Source of the DNA: Clostridia bacterium
GTDB taxonomy: Bacteria > Bacillota > Clostridia > Lachnospirales > Lachnospiraceae
Length of the DNA stretch: 64,000 nt
Direction of reading: 5' to 3'
Assembly: GCA_910574835.1 (NCBI GenBank)
Contig: CAJTDE010000004.1
Span: 124,001-188,000 of the forward strand
The position numbers were made by a program, and so were the translations under genes. This document shows positions 15,865-24,379 of this stretch, one piece after another; the stretch's first letter is position 1, and every line of letters starts with the position of its first letter. Under the pieces are notes generated by a model, which saw only the letters and a list, made by a program, of their open reading frames with translations, was not told the DNA's origin and made no database searches.

Positions 15865-17805
15865 CTACTGTTTCTGATAGAACGGGCACTCATACCCGTC
15901 CGCCCGAAGCGGCAGCCCCTCCGCCCAGGAAGGCCGGACCGCCATCACCCCACACATCTCTTCCACGGAACCCATGCCCTCCGGCACCTCCGCAATGATC
16001 TCATCATGGCAGTGCATCACAATGGGATAGCCCCTCTTCTCCACCCGCAGCATGGCTTCCGCCAGCAGGTCCCTGGCCGTCCCCTGCACGATATTCTCCA
16101 CCAGCTTCGGCCCGTAGGTCTCAATCCGTCCCCACTTCTTATTTTCCAGAATCCCCTCATAAGTCAGGCCCGCCCGCCCGAACTTATTCACCGCCATCCT
16201 GGGCTTCACATACGCCAGCTTCCTGCCGGACGGCAGCATGACAAACAGAATCCCGCTCCGATACTCAAACCCGATCCTCCCTGCCCGTGTCCCCGTCCTC
16301 TTCGTCACGGCCTCCACGGCTGCCTTATCCACGTCCCACCAGAACTGCGTGATATGCGGGTTCGCCCTGCGCCACGCAGCCACCAGGGGCGGCAGGTCAT
16401 CCTCGGAAAGCCCCATATCCAAAGCCCCCATGGAGACCAGCGCCCCTGCCGCCCCGCCGTATCCCAGGCCAAGCTCCGCGATCTTCCCCTTCTGCCGCAG
16501 CGGGGAGCCCTTCGTCACTTCCTCCACCGGCACATGGAACATGGCAGCCGCCGAAGCCTCATAAATCTTCCCATGGGAAGAAAACACCTCCAACCGCCAC
16601 GTCTCCCCGGCAAGCCACGCCAGCACCCTTGCCTCAATGGCAGAAAAATCCGCCACCACAAACCGGCACCCCGGCTCCGGCACAAACGCCGTCCGTATCA
16701 ATTCCGACAGCACGTTTGGCGTGGAATCATAAAGCATTTCCACATCCTCAAACCTGCCCTCCCTCACAAGCCTTCTCGCCAGCTCCAGGTCCTCAATATG
16801 GTTCTGGGGCAGATTCTGGACCTGCACCAGCCTCCCCGCCCATCTCCCGGTCCGGTTCGCCCCATAAAACTGCAACAAACCATGCACCCGCCCGTCCGAA
16901 CAGACAGACCGCTTCATGGCCTCATATTTCTTCACGGAAGTCTTCGCCATCAAAAGCCGCAGCCGCAGAAGTTCCTCCACTTCCCCGTCCGATTCTCCGA
17001 TCATCTCCGACACCGCTTTCTTGGACAGGCTCTCCGCCTCCACTCCGTTCTCCCCCAGCCAGCCCTTCAACTGCGCCACGGAATTGGGATTCTCCAAGCC
17101 GGTAAGCTCATACGCCCGCCTCGTCACAACCTCCTTATGCAGACGCTCACAGACAACCGCCTGCCGCACCAGCCCCATATCCACCAGCACGCCCCGGTCA
17201 TTGATCCTCTGGTCCAGCCGGTACAGCTCCATCTCACCCTCCGGAATCGGGAACTTATACAGCTTCCTCCGTATCGCTTTCTCCACATCCACGTCCCTCA
17301 TGCAGTAAGTCTTGAACAGCTCCCACTTCTCCGGCGCATGGCATGGCAGGTTCCGCCTCCTGCCGCCGTTAGCCTTCGTCGGCTTACACGGCACACAGAA
17401 ATACCGGATCAGTTCCTTCCCCTCCTTCATCTTCTGCTCGTCCAGCCCCAGCACCGCGCCCACGTCCTCCAAGGACCGGGGCAGCGCCAGCACCGCCGCC
17501 TGGACCGCGCTGCAGTGCCAGGAATCCGGCGGAAGATACCTTCCGAAATGCTTAGAAAGGCACGTCCGCTCAAAATTCGCATTGAACGCCGTCTTCACCA
17601 CAGAACCGTCAAAAACCGCCTCCGCAACTTCCCCCGGCAGTTCCTCCCCCTGCGCCAGATCTATCACCCTGGTCTCCCCATCGTCAAAGGAATAGGCAAA
17701 CAGCAGGACTTCAAAAGCAGGGCTGTCCGCATAAGCGTAGACCCCGCACTTAATCAAATCCACATCCGAAAACGTCTCAATATCCATCTCTAAAATCCGT
17801 CCCAT
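15865..17805 (-). CDS. Phage family A DNA polymerase
   Basis: The protein (about 646 residues) has a 3'-5' exonuclease domain starting MGRILEMDIETFS, with further exonuclease residues in TAFNANFERTCL. The polymerase domain follows, with motif A FVVADFSAIEARVLAWLAGE and motif C VMHCHDEIIAEVPEG. The O-helix-like KGSPLRQKGKIAELGLGYGG lies between. It replicates the phage genome. I start it at the ATG at 17805, where conservation begins; the open frame extends to 17880 without family similarity. The DUF2815 gene ends just upstream. Confidence 0.93.
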   Translation of the reverse strand: MGRILEMDIETFSDVDLIKCGVYAYADSPAFEVLLFAYSFDDGETRVIDLAQGEELPGEVAEAVFDGSVVKTAFNANFERTCLSKHFGRYLPPDSWHCSAVQAAVLALPRSLEDVGAVLGLDEQKMKEGKELIRYFCVPCKPTKANGGRRRNLPCHAPEKWELFKTYCMRDVDVEKAIRRKLYKFPIPEGEMELYRLDQRINDRGVLVDMGLVRQAVVCERLHKEVVTRRAYELTGLENPNSVAQLKGWLGENGVEAESLSKKAVSEMIGESDGEVEELLRLRLLMAKTSVKKYEAMKRSVCSDGRVHGLLQFYGANRTGRWAGRLVQVQNLPQNHIEDLELARRLVREGRFEDVEMLYDSTPNVLSELIRTAFVPEPGCRFVVADFSAIEARVLAWLAGETWRLEVFSSHGKIYEASAAAMFHVPVEEVTKGSPLRQKGKIAELGLGYGGAAGALVSMGALDMGLSEDDLPPLVAAWRRANPHITQFWWDVDKAAVEAVTKRTGTRAGRIGFEYRSGILFVMLPSGRKLAYVKPRMAVNKFGRAGLTYEGILENKKWGRIETYGPKLVENIVQGTARDLLAEAMLRVEKRGYPIVMHCHDEIIAEVPEGMGSVEEMCGVMAVRPSWAEGLPLRADGYECPFYQKQ

Positions 17806-17880
17806 AACGCCACGGCTCCCTTCCTCCTGCATTTCTCCCCGCCGGGAAACGGGCGGCAGTCTCCCGCCGCCCTGATACAT

Positions 17881-18435
17881 CTACCCAAGGAAATCTTCCT
17901 CTTCGTCCACTTCCACCGCGTCAAAATCTTCCTCCGCGCTGGTCCTCCCGCCCAGGGATTCCCCGTCACGCAGCTTCTGGATATTTCCCAGCCCGGCCGC
18001 AATCCCACGGTTCCCATTGCTGTTGAACCCGTAAAAATTCACGCTGATCCGCCCATAGCACCCGGAATACACCTCCGACTGGTCCAGGATCGGCTGCACG
18101 TTCTTATCCACCACCTGCGGCGCCTGCTTGCTGTTGGCATTAAAGAAATAGCTGTCCGCATAAGCCTCATCCTCCGGACGGTCAATATCCCCGTCCCGCA
18201 GCGGCAGCTTCAAATTCGCCGGAACCTTCCCGCCCCACTTGGAAACCGAATCCTTCTTCGCCTGCTCAATGGCCCTCTTAATCTTCCCAATGGTCTCCGT
18301 GTCCGACTTCGGGATAATTGCCGACACCGAATACTTCGGGTCCCCGTCATTCACCGCGTTGGGCTCCCAGCAGTGCAGATAAGAAAATCTGCACGGTACG
18401 ATTACTTTTGTCAGGTTCATATTTTCGTTACTCAT
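17881..18435 (-). CDS. DUF2815 family ssDNA-binding-type phage protein
   Basis: This 184-residue protein matches DUF2815: KVIVPCRFSYLHCWEPNAV, GDPKYSVSAIIPKSD, a central YFFNANSKQAPQVVDKN and the SGCYGRISVNFYGFNSNGNRGIAAGL block. It has an OB-fold-like pattern and a strongly acidic tail ending EVDEEEDFLG, like single-stranded DNA-binding proteins. It sits between the polymerase and the DUF2800 nuclease-like gene. The role in DNA binding is inferred from family and context. Confidence 0.88.
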   Translation of the reverse strand: MSNENMNLTKVIVPCRFSYLHCWEPNAVNDGDPKYSVSAIIPKSDTETIGKIKRAIEQAKKDSVSKWGGKVPANLKLPLRDGDIDRPEDEAYADSYFFNANSKQAPQVVDKNVQPILDQSEVYSGCYGRISVNFYGFNSNGNRGIAAGLGNIQKLRDGESLGGRTSAEEDFDAVEVDEEEDFLG

Positions 18436-18439
18436 ATAT

Positions 18440-19573
18440 TCATTCCTCCTTAAAATCCGCCTCTGCGGTTGCTGCCATTACTTCCTGCCTCTTGTCCGAT
18501 TCCGGCACCAGCGTAATCTTCCCCTGGGGCTTATACACCAGCTTCCCAAGAACCTCCGCAAACTTCTTCTTTCCAAGCAGCTTCTCCATCTCCGTAATCC
18601 CGATCAGCGACTTCTTATAGATATCCGTGTACCCGGCAGCCACAGCCGCCTCCGCCGCCTCTTCCTCGTCCGTATACTTCCGGCAGCTTCTGCCCTCCAC
18701 CAGCTTGAAGCCGTCCCACTTCTTCCCCCTGGTCACAGCCTCGTCCTGGGCATAGGCATACACGTCCGCAGACCACCTGGCAAGCTCGTCCGCCACTTTC
18801 AGCACCTCCGCAATCTCATCATCCGTCAAAAGCGCCGGAGCCTTAAACTCCATCTGCGCCAGCCTCAAATATTCCTCCGCCCTGGCCCTGCAGGTATCCT
18901 TCGCCTTGCAGAACCGGCACCAGGAACCGCTCTTAAACTCTCCTTTCCCATTGATGGCAAGCTGGGCTTTCGGCTTCAGCTCCGTCTCCACCCACTCCAT
19001 CAATTCCGGTACGGAAATCTCCCAGGTGCTCACCGATTCCAGCCTTGGCTGATAAATCGTCATACGCACCGTATCAATATCATAGATAGCCCCGAACAGC
19101 TCCAGCGCCCCCAGGCCATACAGCATCATCTGCGGGTTCCATTCCGCCTCCACGGCAACGCCCTTCCCGTACTTCAAGTCCACCACCGTCAGAACCCGGT
19201 CCGCCACGATCAGCAGATCCCCCGTGCCGAACCCCTCCGGCACATAGGCCGAATAATCCAGCCGCTGCTCGATCAGCACCACCGGGTCCTTACACTCCTG
19301 CCTGGCAAGCTCCACCTGCTCCATGACATAGGACACATACCCGTCCGTGCATTCCTCCATCTCGTCACACTGGTAATCCGACACCGGACGCTTAGAACGC
19401 CGTTTCAGGCTCCGTTTCAGCTTATGCTCCGCAAGGGCATGGGCAGCAGTCCCTTCCTCCGCATACACGCTGTTCCCCGTCTCTTCCGCAAACTGCTCTT
19501 CCAGCCGTGCGGACGGCGTACAGTTCAGCCACCGCTTAGAAGAAGACGCCGACAATAACGCATGTCTTCCCAT
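18440..19573 (-). CDS. DUF2800 family Cas4/RecB-like nuclease
   Basis: This 377-residue protein begins MGRHALLSASSSKRWLNC and has the PD-(D/E)XK pattern GTGDLLIVADRVLTVVDLKYGKG (about residues 125-147). A late cysteine group (WCRFCKAKDTC near residue 225) and the N-terminal cysteine could hold an iron-sulfur cluster, as in Cas4/AddB nucleases. In phages it accompanies the DUF2815 protein, probably as an exonuclease for recombination or replication. It ends four bases before the next gene. Confidence 0.88.
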   Translation of the reverse strand: MGRHALLSASSSKRWLNCTPSARLEEQFAEETGNSVYAEEGTAAHALAEHKLKRSLKRRSKRPVSDYQCDEMEECTDGYVSYVMEQVELARQECKDPVVLIEQRLDYSAYVPEGFGTGDLLIVADRVLTVVDLKYGKGVAVEAEWNPQMMLYGLGALELFGAIYDIDTVRMTIYQPRLESVSTWEISVPELMEWVETELKPKAQLAINGKGEFKSGSWCRFCKAKDTCRARAEEYLRLAQMEFKAPALLTDDEIAEVLKVADELARWSADVYAYAQDEAVTRGKKWDGFKLVEGRSCRKYTDEEEAAEAAVAAGYTDIYKKSLIGITEMEKLLGKKKFAEVLGKLVYKPQGKITLVPESDKRQEVMAATAEADFKEE

Positions 19574-19574
19574 A

Positions 19575-19994
19575 TCAAAGCACCTTCGCTTCCTTCAAAA
19601 GCGCCGGGTAATGCACCGGGTCCACCGCCGACAGCTTCACCGCCCCATACTTCTGCAGCAGTTCCTTGATCTCCTTCGACTTCCCCTCCTGGGTCTTCTG
19701 CGCCATCACAGTCCGCACGTCCTCAATGGCAACAGACTTCTCCTTCTTAACATCCGCCGCCTTCTTATCCTCCTTACCGGTCTTCTGCTCCTTCCCGGCA
19801 TCCGAAGCGCCGGCCGCTCTGGAACCCGCTTCCGCATTCCCGTCCGTATCCACGGCTCCTGCGCTCCACGGCACAGCCGCATCCTTCTCCGCCATATCAA
19901 CAGCACCATTCCACTCCATACCGGCAAGCCCTCTAAGCCCATCAGCCACCATGGAAAACCCGTCCGCAATCCTCAACAATTCATTTCCCATCAT
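19575..19994 (-). CDS. Phage protein of unknown function, Lys/Ala-rich
   Basis: This 139-residue protein has no family I can name with certainty. The N-terminus MMGNELLRIADGFSMVADGLRGLA is helical, the middle is a low-complexity Ala/Lys/Asp linker, and the C-terminal 45 residues (SVAIEDVRTVMAQKTQEGK, then KEIKELLQKYGAVKLSAVD) look like a conserved phage domain often found upstream of DUF2800 genes. The ATG at 19994 overlaps the previous stop by one base and has GGAGGG six bases upstream. Confidence 0.75.
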   Translation of the reverse strand: MMGNELLRIADGFSMVADGLRGLAGMEWNGAVDMAEKDAAVPWSAGAVDTDGNAEAGSRAAGASDAGKEQKTGKEDKKAADVKKEKSVAIEDVRTVMAQKTQEGKSKEIKELLQKYGAVKLSAVDPVHYPALLKEAKVL

Positions 19995-20377
19995 CACAAT
20001 CCCTCCATATCTTCCAAACGCTCTATCATTTCCTCGGAATACATCGCACACACCAGCAGCTCCTTCCCGATCTCCGGATGGCTGAAATACTGCGCCTTCT
20101 CCCCGTACATCTTCCGTACCTTCGCCTCCATCAGCCTGCGCCGCTCGCCCCGCTCAAAGCCGAACACCCAGATACCGTCCGCCTTCTCCATCAGCCGGGA
20201 GACCAGGATGCCCTCCACCGCGCTCCCAAGCTCATCCTTGAAAATGCCATGGAAACACAAAAACGGGCTCACCGGTATCTTCCCCTTATGGGCCGCATAC
20301 CGGCAGTATTCCTCCGCCCTCTGCCGGTCCAGTTCCTCACTCCCCGTCAGATGCGTCAGCACCAGCACCATCTCCAT
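19994..20377 (-). CDS. DUF4406-like phage protein (second copy)
   Basis: The protein (127 residues) starts MEMVLVLTHLTGSEELDRQRAEEYCRYAAHKGKIPVSP. It follows the same plan as its upstream neighbour: a nucleoside-deoxyribosyltransferase-like Rossmann fold with VSPFLCFHGIF and a second conserved stretch, KADGIWVFG. The ATG at 20377 is chosen because GGAGG lies eight bases upstream. It overlaps the first copy by 41 bases. The catalytic role is unknown in this family. Confidence 0.75.
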   Translation of the reverse strand: MEMVLVLTHLTGSEELDRQRAEEYCRYAAHKGKIPVSPFLCFHGIFKDELGSAVEGILVSRLMEKADGIWVFGFERGERRRLMEAKVRKMYGEKAQYFSHPEIGKELLVCAMYSEEMIERLEDMEGL

Positions 20378-20711
20378 CAGCGCCGCCTCCTTCCATGCTT
20401 TCCGGCTCCATGAACCGCACCTCAATCCCATGCTCCACGGCAAAGGCAATCTCCGAAGCCATCCCTTCCGTGGCCTCCCCGAACACCCACACCCCGTCAC
20501 AGCAAAGGAGCAGTTCCAGCCCCATGGCAAGCCCCGCCTGCCGCTCCGCCTCGATCCCCTCATTCAGAAACTGCGGGAACAGCAGATGCGGCGCAATCGG
20601 CAGAACCCCTTTTTCCCAGGCCGTCCGGCAGTACCCGGCCGCCTTCCTCGCATTCCCCTCCATGTCCCCACGGAAAGGGCTGCAGATAAACACCTTTTTC
20701 CTTTCAGACAT
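20337..20711 (-). CDS. DUF4406-like phage protein (first copy)
   Basis: This 124-residue protein reads MSERKKVFICSPFRGDMEGN, then PIAPHLLFPQFLNEG, CCDGVWVFGEATEGMASEI and the Gly/Asp-rich tail. The pattern CSPFRGD, then aPHL, then D-x-x-WVFG-x-x-x-x-G-M-x-x-E, is that of DUF4406/deoxyribosyltransferase-like proteins. The acidic tail overlaps the start of the second copy. The two adjacent members probably arose by duplication. Confidence 0.8.
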   Translation of the reverse strand: MSERKKVFICSPFRGDMEGNARKAAGYCRTAWEKGVLPIAPHLLFPQFLNEGIEAERQAGLAMGLELLLCCDGVWVFGEATEGMASEIAFAVEHGIEVRFMEPESMEGGGADGDGAGADASDGE

Positions 20712-20715
20712 ACCG

Positions 20716-20874
20716 TCACTTTCCTTTCTTCATTTTCCTTCTGCCCCGGGCCCCTTCCCCGGCGGACTCATACGCCCTGATCTCCCGGTCAATCTTCATC
20801 AGCTTCACCGCAAGGCTCTTCGCCACAATGCTGATCGCCTGCAGAATCCCGATCAGTTCCTGCGAATTTTCCAT
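20716..20874 (-). CDS. Short phage protein of unknown function
   Basis: A 52-residue open frame starts MENSQELIGILQAISIVAKSLAVK and ends in a basic run (GRRKMKKGK). GGAGG lies nine bases before the ATG. The frame ends four bases upstream of the ATG of the next gene. It is predicted to be a single amphipathic helix plus a basic tail. The good ribosome site and close packing support it as a real gene; no family is recognised. Confidence 0.6.
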   Translation of the reverse strand: MENSQELIGILQAISIVAKSLAVKLMKIDREIRAYESAGEGARGRRKMKKGK

Positions 20875-20990
20875 AAATCCCGGCCTCCTTCCTTCCCGTT
20901 TTGAAAGGCAGCAAAACTTACCCCTCTACTTCCCGTAATGACACTTTTTTCAAATGTGACGAACGATTTTCAAAACTTTTTCAAAAACCA

Positions 20991-21018
20991 TTCGACAAGC
21001 CTGTCCCTTATTGTCGAA
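20991..21018. promoter_or_regulatory. Inverted repeat TTCGACAA/TTGTCGAA
   Basis: Perfect 8-bp arms at 20991-20998 and 21011-21018 flank a 12-base spacer. The site lies in the 156-base gap between the sigma-like gene and the small gene at 20874, where the DNA is AT-rich. It is operator-like but is not a LexA or DinR box I recognise. Confidence 0.45.
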
Positions 21019-21030
21019 CCGCCGGCCGGC

Positions 21031-21486
21031 TCACACATCCAGCCCCTTCCCCCGGAAAAACTCCCGCAGCTTCCCCAGCACCGACACCTTCCGGGAAGAC
21101 ACCGTTGTCCTGGGCTCACCCCGTTCCTTCGCAAACTCGCTCACCGGCACCTGCTCCCCGAACACTTTCAGGGCCAGCTCCCTTTCTTCCGGCATCAGGG
21201 AATCCAGCGCTTCCTCCAGCACCCCAAGCAGCATCTCCTTCTCCAGCAGCTCATCCATATCCGGCTGCCCCGTATCCGCAATCCCCATATCCTCCGCCGC
21301 CTCGTCCCTCCACGCCTCATAAGACTCTTCCGTATACCCCTTTTCCTCCATCGCCTCCCGGTTCCTCTGCTCCCTCTTCTTCTGCCGCCACCACGGGCGG
21401 AAATACCTCTGGTACTCTTCCTCCGTAACCTCCATCCGCACTTCCTCGTTCCCTGACCTGATGGTAATGATCCTCTTTTCAGACAT
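21031..21486 (-). CDS. Sigma-70 region 4-like phage regulator
   Basis: This 151-residue protein starts MSEKRIITIRSGNEEVRMEVTEEEY. It has the acidic helical segment LLEKEMLLGVLEEALDSLMPEERELALKVF, then SEFAKERGEPRTTVSSRKVSVLGKLREFF, a sigma region 4 type helix-turn-helix. In phages of this kind such proteins are early regulators. It is the first gene after the strong terminator at 21561-21607, so it probably has its own promoter. Confidence 0.75.
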   Translation of the reverse strand: MSEKRIITIRSGNEEVRMEVTEEEYQRYFRPWWRQKKREQRNREAMEEKGYTEESYEAWRDEAAEDMGIADTGQPDMDELLEKEMLLGVLEEALDSLMPEERELALKVFGEQVPVSEFAKERGEPRTTVSSRKVSVLGKLREFFRGKGLDV

Positions 21487-21560
21487 AAAGCGTTCCTTTC
21501 TTTACGCCTTCGTAAAGCCAGAAACGCCGGAAGCTCTATATGGGACATTACCGTAAAACC

Positions 21561-21607
21561 AAAAAAAGGCCGGAGTAAGCTACTTGATCCCTAGCTTTAC
21601 TCCGGCC
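21561..21607 (-). terminator. Strong rho-independent terminator
   Basis: On the minus strand GGCCGGAGTAAAGCTA pairs with TAGCTTACTCCGGCC (one bulged base) and is followed by seven T residues (21561-21567). It ends transcription coming from the zinc-ribbon genes. The preceding 50 bases (21608-21657) contain no gene and are rich in GAC/GTC-type short stems, so a small structured RNA ending here is possible. Confidence 0.88.
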
Positions 21608-21659
21608 ATTCGGTGACTCGACACTATGCGGTCCCACTCGCTCGGTCGTAAAAATACAT

Positions 21660-21872
21660 TCAGTTTTTCAACCCTGCACGGGCTGGCAGCACAATCCTCA
21701 CAATCTTCCCGCAGTGCGGACACCGCAGTTCAAAAATGACCTCATATGCCCGGTCCCGCTTCACGTCCAGGAGCCTCCTGCCGCAGAGCGGACATACCTT
21801 CGTTTCTCCCACGCCGCCTCCTTCCTGCCACTGCAGGTACAGCGGCACGGCATCCATGCCATAATTTTCCAT
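21660..21872 (-). CDS. Com-like zinc-ribbon protein
   Basis: This 70-residue protein has two CxxC pairs, KVCPLCGRRLLDV and ELRCPHCGKIVRI, spaced like the Mu Com zinc finger that regulates translation of the mom modification gene. The N-terminal 20 residues are less typical, and a start at the internal Met 6 is possible. A second zinc ribbon follows upstream at 21971-22132. Com-like proteins in phages often pair with DNA modification genes, which this phage has about 13 kb away. Confidence 0.75.
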   Translation of the reverse strand: MENYGMDAVPLYLQWQEGGGVGETKVCPLCGRRLLDVKRDRAYEVIFELRCPHCGKIVRIVLPARAGLKN

Positions 21873-21970
21873 GCATAATCCAAGTATTCCCCGTTCCCGG
21901 CAGGATAATCACCGCCGCACAAAAAAAGGACGGCCCCCGCATCCTCGCAGAAGCCGTCCCTCCTATGTAC

Positions 21971-22132
21971 CTATTCCTTATCTTTCTCTTTCCTCTTACT
22001 CTTTGGTTCCCAGTACACCGTAACAATATGATTGCAGCTCGGGCACCTGGTCTGTGCCTCTACTGGCTTCGGGGATTCCGTGCGGATATCCATGACACGC
22101 TTTCCGCACCTTGGGCATTTCAGTCTCTCCAT
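21971..22132 (-). CDS. Short zinc-ribbon protein
   Basis: A 53-residue open frame reads MERLKCPRCGKRVMDIRTES, then TRCPSCNHIVTVYWEPKSKRK. The two CxxC pairs are spaced as in the neighbouring Com-like protein. GGAGG lies nine bases before the ATG at 22132; an ATG in another frame at 22136 gives no sensible protein. It is the rightmost gene I assign to the phage. Confidence 0.7.
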   Translation of the reverse strand: MERLKCPRCGKRVMDIRTESPKPVEAQTRCPSCNHIVTVYWEPKSKRKEKDKE

Positions 22133-22451
22133 TCATGTCCACCTCCTCGTATACAGCCCCGGTTCCTGGCTGCCGGGGCTCTAACCTGGCGATTGTCTCA
22201 TTGTCTACCTCCTGTCAAATTTCTATCAACACTTTCCCGTCAGGAAAGCCTTCTTCCTCATGTGCCTCCGTCTATCTCTTCCGTCCTATCACAAACACGT
22301 CCAGACCGTCGCCCATGCCCATAAACCTCCTGAACCTCCCCCTCCATCCCAGCACATATTTACGCGCTATCCCTAATCAAATCCGTATCCGAATCAGACC
22401 ATGTTACCTTTATCTGTCCGTGTTATTAACGTAATCCTATTATACCTTTTA
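22133..22451. other. Intergenic stretch at the right end of the phage segment
   Basis: This stretch of 319 bases has no convincing gene. On the minus strand there are several ribosome-site-like GGAGG motifs followed by frames of only 6-14 codons, which could be decayed early genes. A TATAAT box occurs at about 22438-22443, just beyond the end of the MFS gene. No att-like repeat could be identified by eye. Confidence 0.4.
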
Positions 22452-23705
22452 TCAGTCTATTGCGCCACCTTGCTTTTTTTCCAGTTTCCTGAAAAAACCC
22501 GTGGCAAGCAGACCGATCACGCATACCACAATCCCTGAAGGAATCAATACAAGATACACAATTCCCTGGAACCTGTCAAACAAAAATCCATATACCATCT
22601 GTCCAACCGGCTGGGCGCACAACGTAACAGCGGATGTATATGCCATAATCTTCCCAATCAGCTCATCCGGCGTATTCTGCTGGATCATGGATACCGCAAA
22701 AATAGAAAAAATACTGATCGCAGCCTGCATACCACAGAAGGCAGCAACAATCACAGCATACCTGGTCATCACACCGGATGGAAAAAGAAATACAATCCCT
22801 GCCGGAATGATACAGACACCGATTGCCGCAAGCACATACGATAATCTGCCGGATCTTAACTTCCCCGTAAGAAGCCCCGCCGCAATACTTCCCAATATAG
22901 TGGCAACCGCCATCGCGCTCTCCGCCCCACCATAAAATTTTGCGTCCAGGCCAAGCACAGTCCGCACAAGAAAGGGCAGCCCCACCAGCGTGACCCCCAT
23001 GACAAAAAAGCGTGAGAATGCCGCCAGAAGCAGCATCTTCATGATAGTCGGCTGCTCTTTCATGATAAAACGGATACTGCTAGAAAAATCATTTTTTACC
23101 ATGGACAAAACATTTCCCTGAAACTCCCTGGCCTGATAGCCCAATTTGATAAAGCATTCAAATAACGCCGTGACAAAAAAGCATACAACACTTGCGTACA
23201 TCACCGGCTTCAAACCGACAGCAGAATATAAGATACCTCCCAGCAAAGGCGCGATCAGATACGAAATGGACGCCACCTGGTTTACCACCGCGTTTCCCTT
23301 AATAATGTTATCGCCTGCCAGCATCTGCGGGATACACGCCTGCACCGTAGGCGTTTCAAATGCCCCAAGAACAGAGAGTATCACCAGCAGCACGCTAATC
23401 ACTACAACTGCATTGTCCCCGGACAAAAAGACCGCTGCGCATAGGACAAATATTCCCGTCAGCGTGTCCAGCGCCACCATGATATTCCTCCGATCCGCCC
23501 TGTCAGCCAGGATTCCTCCAATGGGGGACAAAAGGATCGTCGGAATCGTCGCAATAGATAAAATCCCCGCAAACACAGCCGCCGAACCCGTCACCTCCAA
23601 CACATACATGGACAGCGCCAGACGCAGGATATAATTGCCAAACAAAGAACTTGCCTGCCCCAGTACAAGGAGTGTAAAATTTTTCGTAAAAAGTTTCTGC
23701 TCCAT
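22452..23705 (-). CDS. MFS multidrug/macrolide-type exporter
   Basis: This 417-residue membrane protein has about 12 hydrophobic segments and the MFS loop 2-3 motif GGILADRADRRN. The start MEQKLFTKNFTLLVLGQASSLFGN is typical of the MFS_3 (MefA-like) group of proton-driven drug exporters. It is transcribed from the TetR gene three bases upstream, whose operator is described at 24380-24436. The substrate is not predictable from sequence; drug efflux is inferred from family and regulator. Confidence 0.88.
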   Translation of the reverse strand: MEQKLFTKNFTLLVLGQASSLFGNYILRLALSMYVLEVTGSAAVFAGILSIATIPTILLSPIGGILADRADRRNIMVALDTLTGIFVLCAAVFLSGDNAVVVISVLLVILSVLGAFETPTVQACIPQMLAGDNIIKGNAVVNQVASISYLIAPLLGGILYSAVGLKPVMYASVVCFFVTALFECFIKLGYQAREFQGNVLSMVKNDFSSSIRFIMKEQPTIMKMLLLAAFSRFFVMGVTLVGLPFLVRTVLGLDAKFYGGAESAMAVATILGSIAAGLLTGKLRSGRLSYVLAAIGVCIIPAGIVFLFPSGVMTRYAVIVAAFCGMQAAISIFSIFAVSMIQQNTPDELIGKIMAYTSAVTLCAQPVGQMVYGFLFDRFQGIVYLVLIPSGIVVCVIGLLATGFFRKLEKKQGGAID

Positions 23706-23708
23706 CCG

Positions 23709-24362
23709 CTACTCCTTCCTTTCTTCCCTATAGCCTCCCAGTATCCTCTCTGTCCGTCCAACCATCTCATCCTCTATGATCGGAAGCCCCATTGCCGCAA
23801 GAACCTCCGCAACAAACCTGCACTTATGCCGAATCTCTTCCGCATCCGCCGGGAACACGGACGGAAGCAGCCAGAAATTGACAAGGGGCAGCAGTTCAGA
23901 AAGCTCCTTTGCGTATTCCGTCCGGATCGAACCGTCACGCCGCCCTTCCTCAATCAGTTCCAGCCATAAAGGAGTCAGCACACGCCGGTTCGCCTCCACC
24001 GCAGCCGCCAGAATGCGCGGGTCTTTCAAAATAGGAATAGCCTGCGTACTTATTTCTTCCCGTTCCCCATCAGCCCTGTCAAAAGCAAGCACTTCCCGAA
24101 TCTTCTGCAGCCCGTTCAGGTCCGAACGCCCCCGAACCGCCTCAAAAGGATTATTCTCCCAAAACAGCCGATCCCCCAAAGCGTGCATGACCTCTTCCTT
24201 ACTCTGGAAAAACCGATAAAACATCCCCTTTGCGCCGCCTGCCAGCTCCATGATATCCGTAATGGCAGTTTCCTCATAACCTTTCGATAAAAACAGCTCC
24301 TTTGCCGCATCCAAAATTTCTTTCTTCCATTGTTCCGGCTGTTTTTTCACTGGCCTCGCCAA
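23709..24362 (-). CDS. TetR family repressor of the MFS operon
   Basis: This 217-residue protein has the TetR DNA-binding domain ILDAAKELFLSKGYEETAITDIMELAGGAKGMFYRFFQSKEEV (residues about 16-58) and an all-helical ligand domain. It starts with TTG at 24362 (MARPVKKQ), nine bases after AGGAGG; no ATG fits. It precedes the exporter gene by three bases in one transcript, so it likely represses itself and the exporter until a substrate binds. Confidence 0.92.
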   Translation of the reverse strand: MARPVKKQPEQWKKEILDAAKELFLSKGYEETAITDIMELAGGAKGMFYRFFQSKEEVMHALGDRLFWENNPFEAVRGRSDLNGLQKIREVLAFDRADGEREEISTQAIPILKDPRILAAAVEANRRVLTPLWLELIEEGRRDGSIRTEYAKELSELLPLVNFWLLPSVFPADAEEIRHKCRFVAEVLAAMGLPIIEDEMVGRTERILGGYREERKE

Positions 24363-24379
24363 TTCCCACCGCCTCCTTC

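Larger units (their letters stand above)
1..22132 (-). mobile_element. Tailed-phage genome segment (prophage or phage-plasmid), early to head genes
   Basis: A continuous run of minus-strand phage genes covers DNA metabolism, replication, DNA modification, terminase, portal, protease and capsid, in the order usual for HK97-type siphophages. The structural half continues beyond the left edge. No integrase, excisionase or CI-like repressor is visible at the right end, where the phage genes give way to an MFS/TetR pair. The right boundary is therefore inferred from gene content only. Base use is GC-rich, clearly different from the AT-rich defence genes at 25.7-29.2 kb. Confidence 0.85.

Noticed and set aside
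16006-17793. Plus-strand open frame of 595 codons opposite the DNA polymerase gene
   Set aside because: Its composition (Arg, Pro, His, Leu) is that of an antisense shadow, and the minus strand has clear polymerase motifs.
21742-22026. Minus-strand frame of 94 codons over the zinc-ribbon genes
   Set aside because: It is in another frame to two short genes with CxxC pairs and good ribosome sites; its own sequence is Arg/Gly-rich and not protein-like.
22133-22330. Possible frameshifted early phage gene (fragments such as NETIARLEPRQPGTGAVYEE)
   Set aside because: The fragment reads into the wrong frame of the zinc-ribbon gene and is broken by stops; I could not join it into a gene with a start and ribosome site.
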